The notes below the pieces were generated by a model. That model made no database searches. It worked only from the letters and a program-made list of their open reading frames with translations, and was not told the DNA's origin. Shown piece by piece: positions 20,969-31,155 of a stretch of 38,226 nucleotides of DNA. The DNA is from Chromera velia (taxonomy: Eukaryota; Sar; Chromeraceae). The translations under genes and the position numbers were made by a program. The stretch's first letter is position 1. Each line of letters starts with the position of its first letter. The DNA lies in contig JAHBMJ010000937.1 of the NCBI GenBank assembly GCA_018398765.1, positions 1 to 38,226 of the forward strand. The letters run 5' to 3'.

Positions 20969-22412
20969 GGGAAAGGAGGACAGAAGTCTCCGACTGCCAT
21001 TTGCATGCAACAAAACCAACCGACTGCTGAACGACCCTGCTTGAATTGTCTCACGCCTGCACGATGCCGCATAGAGTGTCACTGACCAAATGGACATCCC
21101 CGCAGGGTCACTGACTGAAATGAGAACAGACCGACCGACGTACACGCAGAGAGACAGAGACAGACAGGCACTGCCCCTCAGCCAGTCAGCCAGACAGATG
21201 GATGGATGGATAGGTGGACACATGTGTGAGGGCAGACAGACATATATGCAGACGGCCGTTTGCTTGCTCGTCTAGCTGTCTCATCTGTTTTATCGGGAGG
21301 AGGAAATGCAATCCTCTCTCTGCTGTTTAACCTCTCCTTTCCTTCCATGCAGCCCGTTCAGATGAGCCTGTCTGCATGAGGGACGGACCCTCATTTCATT
21401 TGATTTCATTTCAAAGTCGAACAAACGAACGGACGAAGGAACGAAGGACTTCAACCACTTATTCACACACCGAAACAATTCCTTCCGATTCCACCGACCG
21501 ACAGACCAAGCAAGAAAAGAACAGGTACGTTGATGTTTCGGGTCGATGGAATGACCGCCCGGGTTGGTGCCTCTAGGTCTGCTCCCCTTCCCTAAGCAGA
21601 AGGAATCCATCCATGGTCCCCCATCACGATGTCATGCGGTGTGTGTCGTTCAAATGATTCAAAACGAAAATCAAGAGAGTGAAAGAGCAAGTGACTGACG
21701 GACTGACTAAGTCGGTCAGGTAGAGGGGAAGAGGGAAGGAAGGAAAAAATCAGGGAAGAAGAGACAGATCGAAACATGCAGACAGAAAACGATCGACAAG
21801 AACAGCGATATGCAGACGTTCATCGAGTTCATTCACCAGTCAGATCAGATGGATAGACAGATCGAATAGACCACCGAGCCGAGGGCTTTATCGAAGAGGG
21901 GAAAAGAGAAGAGAAGAGGAGAGGAGAAAAAAGACAGGATCTCTCTCACCTCACCAACTTCGTCCGTCCGTCCGTCCGTTGAGTGCCGTTCGGCAGGTGC
22001 CCCTTCCGATCGACTCACCTTCCCATGCACTTTGCAACAAACCCCAACCAATCCCGCTACTCCTCCCTTCCTTCCTTCTGTCTGATCCAACTGTCTGTCT
22101 ATTTGTTTGTCTGTCTGTCTGTCACTTGAAGAACAGGCAAGTAGACGACAAACCCCCCAACCATCAGGAGCGCACACATGAATCAATCAATCAATGAACG
22201 CACGAACCTACATGCAGTCAAATTGCCCATGCAGCCCCTCCCAGTCCTCTTCTCCTACAGCCCCTGTCCCTGTCCCTGTCCCCACCAGCCATCAAGCCAT
22301 CGTGATGGTCCAATGCAACGTTCATCCTGCGTCTCTCCCTCCCAAGTCCAAACAGAAAAGAACATTTCCCAAAGATCCCCTCTTTGCGAGATTTCCCCCC
22401 CCCTGAATTCGG

Positions 22413-23145
22413 TCAATCGATTTGCCTGATCGCCTCTCCAGGAGCCATGTGGTCAGCAGGTCGCTGATCAACATGAAACTCTGTGAGGAGGGACTCGAGC
22501 ATCGTCTTCTCGACAGGTTTAAAAAGGACGCGGGAGGCCCCCGCGGCTTTGAACTCTCTCTTTCCCTCCTCACTCGCCTCTCCTGTCACTCCGATGCAGG
22601 TGGGGGGGAGAATGGGGGGACGAGAAGTGTTGCAGTGTTGCAGAATCTGTTTGATTGCCTCGGGTCCTTCCATGTTCGGCATATGCCTGTCCATGAGGAT
22701 GAGACGGATGGAGTCGGCATGAAGCACAAACGTCTCGACTGCAGACGCACCGCACTTTGCGGTCACAACCGGAACCCCCAGGCGTCTTGCTGCGAGAGAA
22801 ATTCCTGTCACACACATGTCGTTGTCATCTACTATGAGCACCCGGGCGGGGAGAGGGCTAAAGCCGCTCAGAGGCGTTCCACTGCCGTCCAGCCTCACTG
22901 AGCCTCTTGCACTTGTGCATCGGTTCATCGGGGGGGAACTGGCCTCACTACTCGGCGCGTTGATTTCGCTCTCTGACAGGAACCTGATGGGTTTCACTGC
23001 ACTGACGGTGTCTCCGGGGAGGGCCAAGGTGCCAGCCGCAGCCTGGAGGGAGACAGACACCCGAAGAGTCTCCGCAGAGTCCTTTCCGGACCTGCCTTTG
23101 TCTGATGAGGTTGGATTGAGGCCCTCGAAGGTCTCTTTTCCTTTC

Positions 23146-23176
<31 letters not shown>

Positions 23177-23492
23177 CTTTCTTGTCAATCGGATTGGCAG
23201 TGCAGGACGAACCTCTTGCTTTACTTGCTTGACTGTCCTCCTCCTGCTGCTGCTGCTGCTGCTCTTGTTGGCCCAGAACACGCACAGCTGCTGAGTGATT
23301 GGGATTCGGGTTGCTGGATTCTTCTGACTGCACGTCCTCGAGAAGCCTGAACTCGGTGAGAACGTCAGAAAGAACCGTCGCATCCACAGGCTTCACAAGA
23401 ACTCGAGTCGCTCCTGCACATTTGGCAAACATACACACACACACACAGTTACACACACACACACACAGTTACACACACACACACACACACAG

Positions 23493-23532
<40 letters not shown>

Positions 23533-26500
23533 ATGTATGTATGGTACCCATACACGGAAAGAAGATGAACCCGAAGCATGATTTACGAACAAAGACAGAA
23601 GTGAAAGGGTACCGGCAGACTTCCCTTCTGCTGGAGAGAAAGAATATAGCAGCCACCCTGCATCAGCTTTGCTCGATCCCCCGCTTTCTCTCAACAAAAA
23701 TGCGCACATGGATCAAAGCTTGCATTGGAGCTTCTTCCTGTGTCACCATGATGCAGCTGCACCCCCTACATTCATGTCAAAAGGCCCAATAATCATCGAT
23801 CGATCAGATTCGTTTCTCTGACCTGCGTCAAAGAAATCCTCGTGACCACCTTCCCCTGCCTCTCCCGTCAATCCAACAAACACGGGAGGAGAAAACTCTC
23901 CCTGAGAATTCGGGTGTTCACAGCAGTACTTCTTGATTCGCGTGATTGCCTCAGGTCCTTCCATGTTCGGCATGTGTCTGTCCATAAGCACGAGACGGAT
24001 GGAGTCCGCATTCAGCACGAACGTCTCGACTGCAGACGCACCGCACTTGGCAGACACTGCAGGCACTCCGAGACGTTTTGCAGCCAATTGTGCTCCCATC
24101 ACGCACATCTCGTTGTCGTCTACAATCAACAGCCTGGGCGGACCGGTCAGAAGTCCTTTAGTCTTTGATTTTTTAATCTTTTTCTCTTCTGCATTCGGAG
24201 GTCTGTTCTTTTGGGAATGCGGAGCGGTGCTTCCACTCGTCTGGTCATCGAGAGAGGTCCCGTCCTGTGTCGCCGATTTGAATGACGACAGACGGCGCTC
24301 ACGCCGCAGCGACTGATCCGGAACCGGAGAGCTGCTCGCCCTCAGAGGACCTGAGAGGGACGAAGCACACTCTCCTACTGCCACATCAGCAGACGGACAA
24401 GGCCGATCCCTCGCCCCTTCCCCCGTTTCCTGTACAACTGCAGAGGCTGGATTCGCTGCTTGGGGGGGTGTGGCATCTGAAAGTTGAAAATTCAGTTTGA
24501 CTGCCCCGGTGGCGGTTTGCGAGAAAGTGCACATCATTTCCGGAAAAGAAACTCGCCTCTTTGTTGTCTGGTGAAGAGGGCTGGCCGGGTTGCTCGTGCG
24601 TATAAGGGGCAGGTACAGGGAAAAGAAAAAAGTCGACCCATGACCCCGGCCCGCTGACCGTGCCCCCACCTTGCCCCCCCAATGACCTTCGACGAAGGAT
24701 TTACAGATACAGAGCCCTAGACCCGTGCCCCCCCCCCTTTGTAGTTCCCCTGCCCTGATTTGACTGTAGGGTCTGAACAACTTCTCGATGTCCCCCTCAC
24801 TCAACCCTGCACCTGAGTCCTTCACTTCGACCTCCATGAACACCCAGCAGTCGAGGGAGGAGGCGGAAGGAAGATCCTCTGATGAAAGAATAGGGCAACT
24901 CTCCTCCAACTCCTTCCAACTCGACTCCTCCTCATGATCATGCACTGTCGCTGTTGAGCCTTTGGTCCGATTGAAAAATTCATTCAATCTGCTTCCTCTT
25001 GCAGACAAGGCAGAGGCGGGTGAGGATTCCTGTTCCTGGTCTGGCTTTGCTCCTTGAGCAGCCGGAGTTCTTGATGGTGGGCCCAGGACGCAAAAGCTGG
25101 GAACTTCCGATTTTGGGACTTTGTGGAGTCTCAGGGAGCACTTCACATTCCCCCCAGGGGACGTGAACTTTCCGGCATTCGAGAGGAAGTTGATGGGCAC
25201 CTGAAGGGAAAGAAGGAAGGAAGGAAGGAAGGAAGGAAGGAGTTAAATCAGATAGTCATTTGCGTGAGTGCAGCAGTGGAAATAAAGGAATCACTGGATC
25301 ACTTGAACGCGCACACAAGAAAGCTGGCTCGTCAGGATGGCAGGTCACATGCGCTCAGATGTAGGTAGAGCAATACATACAGCCACGCAAGCAGACTTCG
25401 AGACAGCGTTCAAGTCTCAACCGCAGAAGGGCACTGCATGTGCATGATCACACGGAATCATGTGCACGCACCCCCTGTGACACTCAGTTGATCTCCGAGC
25501 GCTCTCATGGCTGAGCATTGACTGACGGAGATGTCCAAGAGGGGGAGAGAGAACGAATCGAATGCGCGGGCCGCACCCGTTACATAAATATGTCATGCTA
25601 ATCAATGCCAAGAAAAAGAATATGCAGACATACGCATACAGGCGCTGCTGCACGTTTGCATTCAAGACAGACAGACAGACAGACAGACAGACACAGCCAG
25701 ACAGACAGACAGACAGACAGACACAGCCAGACAGACCTGTCTCAGGTGGCAACCGTCACCCACGACCTGGAAGGCGGGTCTCCCGAGGTCGTTTCTCTCA
25801 TTTAATTTCCTCTCTATCTCCTGGTCGATGTCGGCGTGGAGGCTCAAGTTGATGCCTCGAGCACGCACCTTCGCGGCCTGCACACACACAAATGCATGCA
25901 TCGATCGCGTCGTCAATTCAGACCTTGGTTTGTCGCGACAAACTATAAACGCATGTGATTTTTCATGTTCAAGCATTTATGTGTAAAGGTGCGTTGAAAT
26001 CTCCTTTCAGTCGAATCGTGTGCCCGTTCAGTGAACTGAGTGGGAGAGAAGATATTCGAATCTCTGGAGGCATGCGGGAATTCTTGGGAGGGTAGACAGA
26101 TACGCAGTCTGATCCTCTCCCTCCCTGCCGCCATGTAGTGACAGAGAGATTGCGATGGGTCCACCGCGGCGAAGAGCAGTCTCGGGCCGACTTAAAGAGC
26201 TAGACCGAACGGAAATTCACATCTTAATTTTCGACAGCCCTCTCGCGGCCAGCTGACAGATCAACCCATTCTATTCCATGCAGGAAAGCAATCAATCAAT
26301 TTGTTTATGTGAGTGAGTGAATGAGTGAGTGGGTGAGTGAGTGAGTGAGTGAGTGCGTGAGAGAGTGGGTGAGTGAAAACGGACAGACCTCTGACTCTAA
26401 GAAGAGCGTGCAGATTTCCCGGGGGTCGAAGGGATTCAGGACGAAAGCGAATTGCCGTCTTTGCATTTTCTCCAGAGTCAGGACGTCGTCGCACACTGTC

Positions 26501-27605
26501 TTCACGACCTCGGCAGAGGCACCTACCTGAATGGATGAATGCATGTCATACATGCGCGCTCCCGCACTCACTCATTTGATGCATGCCATACATGCGCGCT
26601 CCCGCACTCACTCATTGGATGCATGCCATACATGCGCGCTCCCGCACTCACTTTTTTTTTTTAGCGAGGGTTCGTGGATGCATAGCACGTCCCGCGCTCA
26701 CTCATTTGATGCATGCCATACATGCGCGCTCCCGCACTCACTCATTTGATGCATGCCATACATGCGCGCTCCCGCACTCGCTCACTTGATGCATACTACC
26801 ATAAATGCGCGCTCCCGCACTCACTGCTCCCGCACTCACTCATCTGATCACTCCACCACCACATCAGAGTATGCAGCAGATAGATGAGATTCTGACAGCG
26901 AATAGAAGAAGCACATGCTGTTTTTCTGTACGCAGCTGAGGTGAGGGACTGCAAAGGGAACGTACGTGCATGCTCAGGGCGGTGCTCGCACGGTGAGTTT
27001 GCGCATGCAAGAGCATTTCCGTGTTACTTGAGGAAACGAATGAACAGAAAAGAAAAACTGAAAAGAGCCAGGCAACGATGGAGTAGCTCAGATAAACTTT
27101 GAATTCGGAAAATTCCAGTCCTCCTGCAACCCCCCCCCCAGTGGGTGTGCCACGAACCTACATACCTTGTGGATCAACGCTTCCATGTCTCCGATCCTGT
27201 CCGCCAGGTCCTGCAGCTCTCGGGCCATGTCCGCTGGTGTGTTCGAGTCTCCCTCTGAAAGGTCGGATGCGGTCGCATAAAGAGGGAGAGGGGGGACGGG
27301 GACAGGGGGCGTCTCGGGGAGTAGGGTGCGATCCTCCGTGTCGATCGGAGGTACGATGGTTGTTGCCCTTTGTTGACTGTTGGCCTGCTCATCCTGAGAA
27401 TGGGCATGAGAATGTGCTCGAGAGGGTGACTCTGGATAGACCTGTTTCAGCCTGACCACTCTCTTCCGGAGGTTCCTGATGGTCTGCCGCACGTCGTCGT
27501 GAAGGATAGCCTTCAATTCACTCAACAACAGCGCCATGCCACTGAGGGGGTTCCGTGTTTCATGCCTGCATGTGTATATGCATAGAGACATGCATGCATG
27601 CAGAC

Positions 27606-27638
<33 letters not shown>

Positions 27639-28414
27639 CGGAGGAATTAAGGATGGAAGGGGGGAAAACGGAAATGTGCGTGCGGACTTCTTGAGTGTCA
27701 CCATTCCCCTTAATTCTCTTTTCAAAAACAATCGTGCAGGCAGCAAAAGAATCACTCTGCATTCATGCTTTTCGTCCTCTTCACCCATCCACGATAATTA
27801 GAGCAAGTACAAAAGTCGCACGACAATCCCTTCATTTTGCCAGTCAAAAAAAGGAATTCAGAAGAAACAAATGGTGCCTGTACTCTCTAGAGATGTGCAA
27901 AAGCACTACAAACAAACGAAAGAAAAGCTGGCATGTCAATGCCGTCACTTGAGCGCATTGCTGCATGACCATATGCAAATGTCCGTTTCCTTCTCTCTAG
28001 CTGATTTCAGAGGAGACGTTAGAAAACGTCTACCAGGAAATCAAACAGAGCAAAGAAAACAAAACCAAACAGGGCCGGAGGCAGACCGGCAGAGAACGCT
28101 CTCGATCGATGCTTTGCTGCTGCTGTACAGAGAGAGAGAGAGAGAGACACTCACTCACTCACTCACTCACTCACTCACTNNNNNNNNNNNTTCATTCATT
28201 CATTCATTCATTCATTCATTTTTTCTTTCTTATTCAATAGCAAAAGAAAACATTTTCTTTGTAGGAGGTGCGCGCATGCATGTCCCTTCCTTCCGTTTGG
28301 GGTACCCCCACTAGGAAGGAGGCCCTTAAGTCTATCCTCTTCCTCCTGTCAACTCTTTTTCTGGAGTCTCTGTCGAAACGAGGCGAGGGACTAGATCTAC
28401 TCTGCATGGTGTGC

Positions 28415-28450
<36 letters not shown>

Positions 28451-29778
28451 GCGAGAGAGAGAGAGAGAGAGAGGCTAGCCAAGAGGAACGTAGAGACAAC
28501 AAACAAGACCACCAGCAAGGCAATCGAAAAAAAGGTCCCCAAAATGGAAAGAGGGGTAGAAAAACAGGCCAAGGCAACAGAGCAGCCTTATGGCAGAAAC
28601 AAACCCCTGCAGGCAGCTAGGCCGACAGACAGGCCGACAGACAGGCAGACAGACAGACAGACCATTCTGAGGTGTCGAGTTGTCCATACCCAAATGGCGC
28701 CTCCCACGGCGACTGTCCACATAGACCCGACCTCGATGGGGTCTCCTCGAGGGATCATCATGTGCATCGCGATCAACCAGAGGGAGTAGTGGAGGAAGAG
28801 AAACAGAGTGAACATTGATTGGCCTGCACGCACACACATACGCACGTAGGCATAGATGCATGCATGCATGCATATGAACCTTCGTGATTCACTCAGCTGG
28901 TCCAATCAGACAGACGTCACGGGGAAACTCGGGCGCATCCATGGCCATGTGCTTGATCGACTTAATTGATTGCAACCAATGCACGCACGTACATGCAGGA
29001 TCCATCGATCGACAATTAAAAAAATTAAATGTTGTTTTTGATATTTATGTATCGATCGATCGATATCGGAACGTGCACATCTCTTCCTTCTTACAGATAT
29101 GCATAGTTTCGAAGCAATGAACACGGTATGTGTAGAGGAAAGAACGCACCAAGAAGAGAGCAAAAGGCAACCAGGAACAAAGAACAAAGGGCTCACAGAC
29201 GAATGACAGGACAGATGAAGGGACAAACAAGCGAACGAACGACCTACCGGATGAAACCAAAATAGAAAAGAAAGAAAGAGACAAACAAACAAGCACACAA
29301 ATAAAGAAAGGAATAAAGACTGACTGATGTCAAGCGAAGAGCCTAGTGTTGGCACTGTCAGCGACGCCGCATACTGCAGGTGTACGATGCTCGGTGCTGA
29401 GGGGGACGCCATTCTGCCGAACCAAGCGGAACAGCACAAATTCAAACCCAGCAGGAAGACCACGATACGCGCTTCCACCTTCGATGGGGCAATGCCCTTT
29501 GAGGTCAAGCTGTAGGTGATGAACGCCATGAGTAAAATCGCCAAGGCAGAAAACCAGTCAGCCAAACCCACCACTGGACCCACTATAGCGAGACCAACAA
29601 AGAAAGCTATCAAGTACCAGAAGCATGTCTTGCCTTCAGTCAGTTGAGCAGACAGGACGCTCTTCCGAAAATCGTTAAAATGCTGCAATTCGGCCTTCCA
29701 CTTGTCGCTGTTGTTTTCTTTGACCTTCGCCCTCCCACCTCGCTTTTGTTTCCCTTTTTCTTCTCGAATGTCTCCCAT
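22413..29778 (-). CDS. membrane-anchored hybrid histidine kinase with two receiver domains, at least nine exons
   Basis: This is a sensor kinase: it autophosphorylates a His and passes phosphate to Asp in attached receivers. Exons by GT-AG sites and frame are 29778-29325, 28823-28663, 28606-28490, 28401-28312, 27565-27166, 26526-26389, 25877-25737, 25200-23823 and 23413-22413, about 1295 residues. Exons 1-3 hold several hydrophobic segments (FWYLIAFFVGLAIVGPVVGL, FTLFLFLHYSLWLIAM). The H-box is HETRNPLSGM (exon 5). HATPase boxes are NFLSNAGKF, VKDSGAGLS, KLFRPYSQI and GGGTGLGLCICK, with an acidic/Ser-rich insert of about 90 residues between N and G1 boxes. Receiver 1 has IVDDNEMC, LMDRHMPNMEG, LTGEAG and VLVKPV; receiver 2 repeats them. 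Exon 4 (RKRIDLRASFL) does not join exon 5 in frame: about 5 or 11 nt are missing, near an assembly gap. The exon 3 donor is uncertain. Confidence 0.88.
23430..23530 (-). repeat. (CA)n array with AGTTA spacers in the last kinase intron
   Basis: CA runs are separated three times by CAGTTACA, a nested repeat pattern. It lies in the intron 23822-23414, reads GT-rich on the sense strand, and ends about 15 nt from the acceptor. Confidence 0.9.
25207..25240 (-). repeat. (GGAA)n array forming the pyrimidine tract of a kinase acceptor
   Basis: On the sense strand this is (TTCC)n, directly before the CAG acceptor of the 25200 exon. The microsatellite appears to serve as the polypyrimidine tract. Confidence 0.8.
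25664..25736 (-). repeat. (CAGA)n array starting at a kinase 5' splice site
   Basis: The sense strand reads GTCTGTCTGGCTGTGTCTGT and so on. The donor GT of exon 7 is the first GT of the array. Confidence 0.85.
26310..26380 (-). repeat. (GAGT)n array in a kinase intron
   Basis: Tetranucleotide GTGA/GAGT run just downstream of the exon 6 donor (26388). The sense strand reads CTCA-type repeats. Confidence 0.85.
26535..26845 (+). repeat. 40-bp minisatellite, about seven copies, in a kinase intron
   Basis: The unit is of the form GATGCATGCCATACATGCGC followed by GCTCCCGCACTCACTCATTT. Copies start near 26538, 26578, 26618, 26676 (shortened), 26708, 26748 and 26788. One copy is broken by a T run and a unique segment (26652-26675). 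It lies in the intron 27165-26527, close to its acceptor. Confidence 0.85.
27605..27638 (+). repeat. (AATC)n array upstream of the H-box exon
   Basis: About eight AATC tetranucleotides in the intron between kinase exons 4 and 5. Confidence 0.85.
28125..28220 (+). repeat. GA, CTCA and TTCA arrays around an assembly gap
   Basis: (GA)n, then (CTCA)n, then N at 28180-28190, then (TTCA)n. The gap probably marks a collapsed repeat, so its true length is unknown. It lies in the kinase intron where a tiny exon may be missing. Confidence 0.85.
28402..28489 (-). other. 88-nt kinase intron made mostly of (CT)n
   Basis: The sense strand starts GTTCCTCTTGGCTAGC, continues as CT/CG-interrupted CT repeats, and ends CACACCATGCAG. 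The array provides the polypyrimidine tract. Confidence 0.6.
28607..28662 (-). other. 56-nt kinase intron made almost entirely of GTCT repeats
   Basis: The sense strand begins GTCTGTCTGTCTGTCTGCCT and ends CTAGCTGCCTGCAG. It separates two membrane-segment exons (28823-28663 and 28606-28490) and both junctions keep frame 0. Confidence 0.65.
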
Positions 29779-31155
29779 CTTGATTCTTTCTGCTTGTCGA
29801 AAACGAATATGGGGAATTTTCTGGAGAGCGGTCTACGCTCTGTCACGACAAGGAGTCAAGCGGACTGTTCAGCTGGAAGAACGTATATACATACGTGAAT
29901 GCAACTGTTGCTTTTGGCACCGCGAGTCCGAAAAAAAGACACTGAGACACACACCTCACATATGTGTCTACCATGGAATATTACCTTCTACGGGACGAAT
30001 AGGGTAGAATAAGGTATAGAGCTCAATTGAAATTGCAGTGCCCGTTCTATCCCGTTCCAGTGGTCTGCATTACTGCATGAGTGTCTTACCTTTCTCTTGC
30101 ATGCTCATGCAGGGCGGTGCATGCAAATCGGATGATTGCAAGAACTCCGGCCGGCCGGCCGCGTCCGAGCATGTCCGAGCTAAATCTAAGCTCGGCCAGG
30201 CTGCATGCATGCATGCATGTAAATTAAATTCTGCATGCACGTCAGAATGTCAGACTGATGCATGACTGATGCATGATAATTGACAGACTCAGTGTTGGCA
30301 TTGAATCAATGAATCTTTGTCAGATCGAACGGTGTTTCTGAACAGTGAGGCTTCATACTGAGTAATCCCTTGCCATTTCTGGAGGTGCAAACATCGGCTG
30401 CTATCAGACTCCTTTGCAAGTGAGCCGATGACGACAGTGCTGCACACCTAGCTCTCGGTCCACGGAAAGAGAACCGAAGATTGGGGGAGACGGCTGAAGT
30501 CTTTGTAACGGTATCCAATAATGGTATACAGTGAGTCTTCCGCAGCCGGTCCGATGCAGATACTCTGTGCAAGTGACAGTATGAATGTACATGCGACCTT
30601 GATAGGTGACTGTTGTCTGATCCAGAGCGTTTGAGTGCCGATCGAAGGCTCTCTCCTGCTCCAATTGGGCATTCTGGTAGGAGGCGGGGAGTCGGAGAGA
30701 AAGGATGAACTCCTCTTGGGCCAAATCGCTCAGAACAGAGCCGCGGTATGCTTTCGCTGCCCCCTCGCCCCATTCCCGTCCCCTGCTTTATGTGCTCACC
30801 TCCCTCCTTTTGTTCCTATCTGCCCACTGCACATCTCCCCGACAATGTGCATGCATCACACGCTCGTTGATTTCTACTTCGCATCTCAACGTTTCATCCC
30901 CCAAGTTCCATTCGAAGAAAGAATAGAACCCCCTTCCTGCTCCCTTCATTCCAGCACAGCCTCTTACCATCACACGCACGTGACCATCCTCTGCAACCAC
31001 CCAAACAAACAAACAAATCAGTTTCCCGTCTCTCTCATCTCAGCTGCTCTTCCCCTCGCACGGCCCCACTTCTTTCCTCCTGGTTCATTTCATGCTGCAG
31101 GACTCACATTGACGTCGAAACGGGCGGGAGGGGAGGGAGACCGCGTTCCGGTACT
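29779..31155. promoter_or_regulatory. shared spacer between two divergent genes
   Basis: The kinase starts leftward at 29778 and the coiled-coil gene rightward at 31156, so the promoters of both must lie here unless there are unseen 5' exons. A run of overlapping TGCATGCA palindromes is at 30202-30219 and a GGCCGGCCGGCC palindrome at about 30150. No TATA box is obvious. An acceptor-like CTGCAG at about 31100 followed by an open frame (THIDVETGGRGG) into the 31156 ATG suggests the right gene could have an upstream exon. Confidence 0.4.
30404..30754 (-). other. possible unassigned coding exon
   Basis: A minus-strand frame reads DLAQEEFILSLRLPASYQN, ERAFDRHSNALDQTTV and GRMYIHTVTCTEYLHR, with mixed, non-repetitive composition unlike the low-complexity ORFs around it. 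A GGGGGCAG acceptor-like site precedes it at about 30755. No start, partner exon or family was recognised. It could be an exon of a gene antisense to the spacer, a 5' exon of the kinase, or chance. Confidence 0.25.

Larger units (their letters stand above)
19081..22412. other. microsatellite-rich spacer downstream of the kinase gene
   Basis: Simple repeats dominate: (TTCC)n at about 19775, TGTC/TTTG at 19940-20095, CT at 20172-20198, CA then GA at 20259-20307, GA at 20936-20966, CCGT near 21965 and GTCT near 22095. ORFs here are translations of repeats. The right edge adjoins the stop codon of the kinase gene at 22413, so its 3' UTR must lie here. No clear polyadenylation motif was identified. 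Confidence 0.5.

Noticed and set aside
26535-26845. CRISPR-like look of the 40-bp repeats
   Set aside because: Units are directly adjacent without unique spacers of constant length, in a eukaryotic intron; it is a minisatellite.
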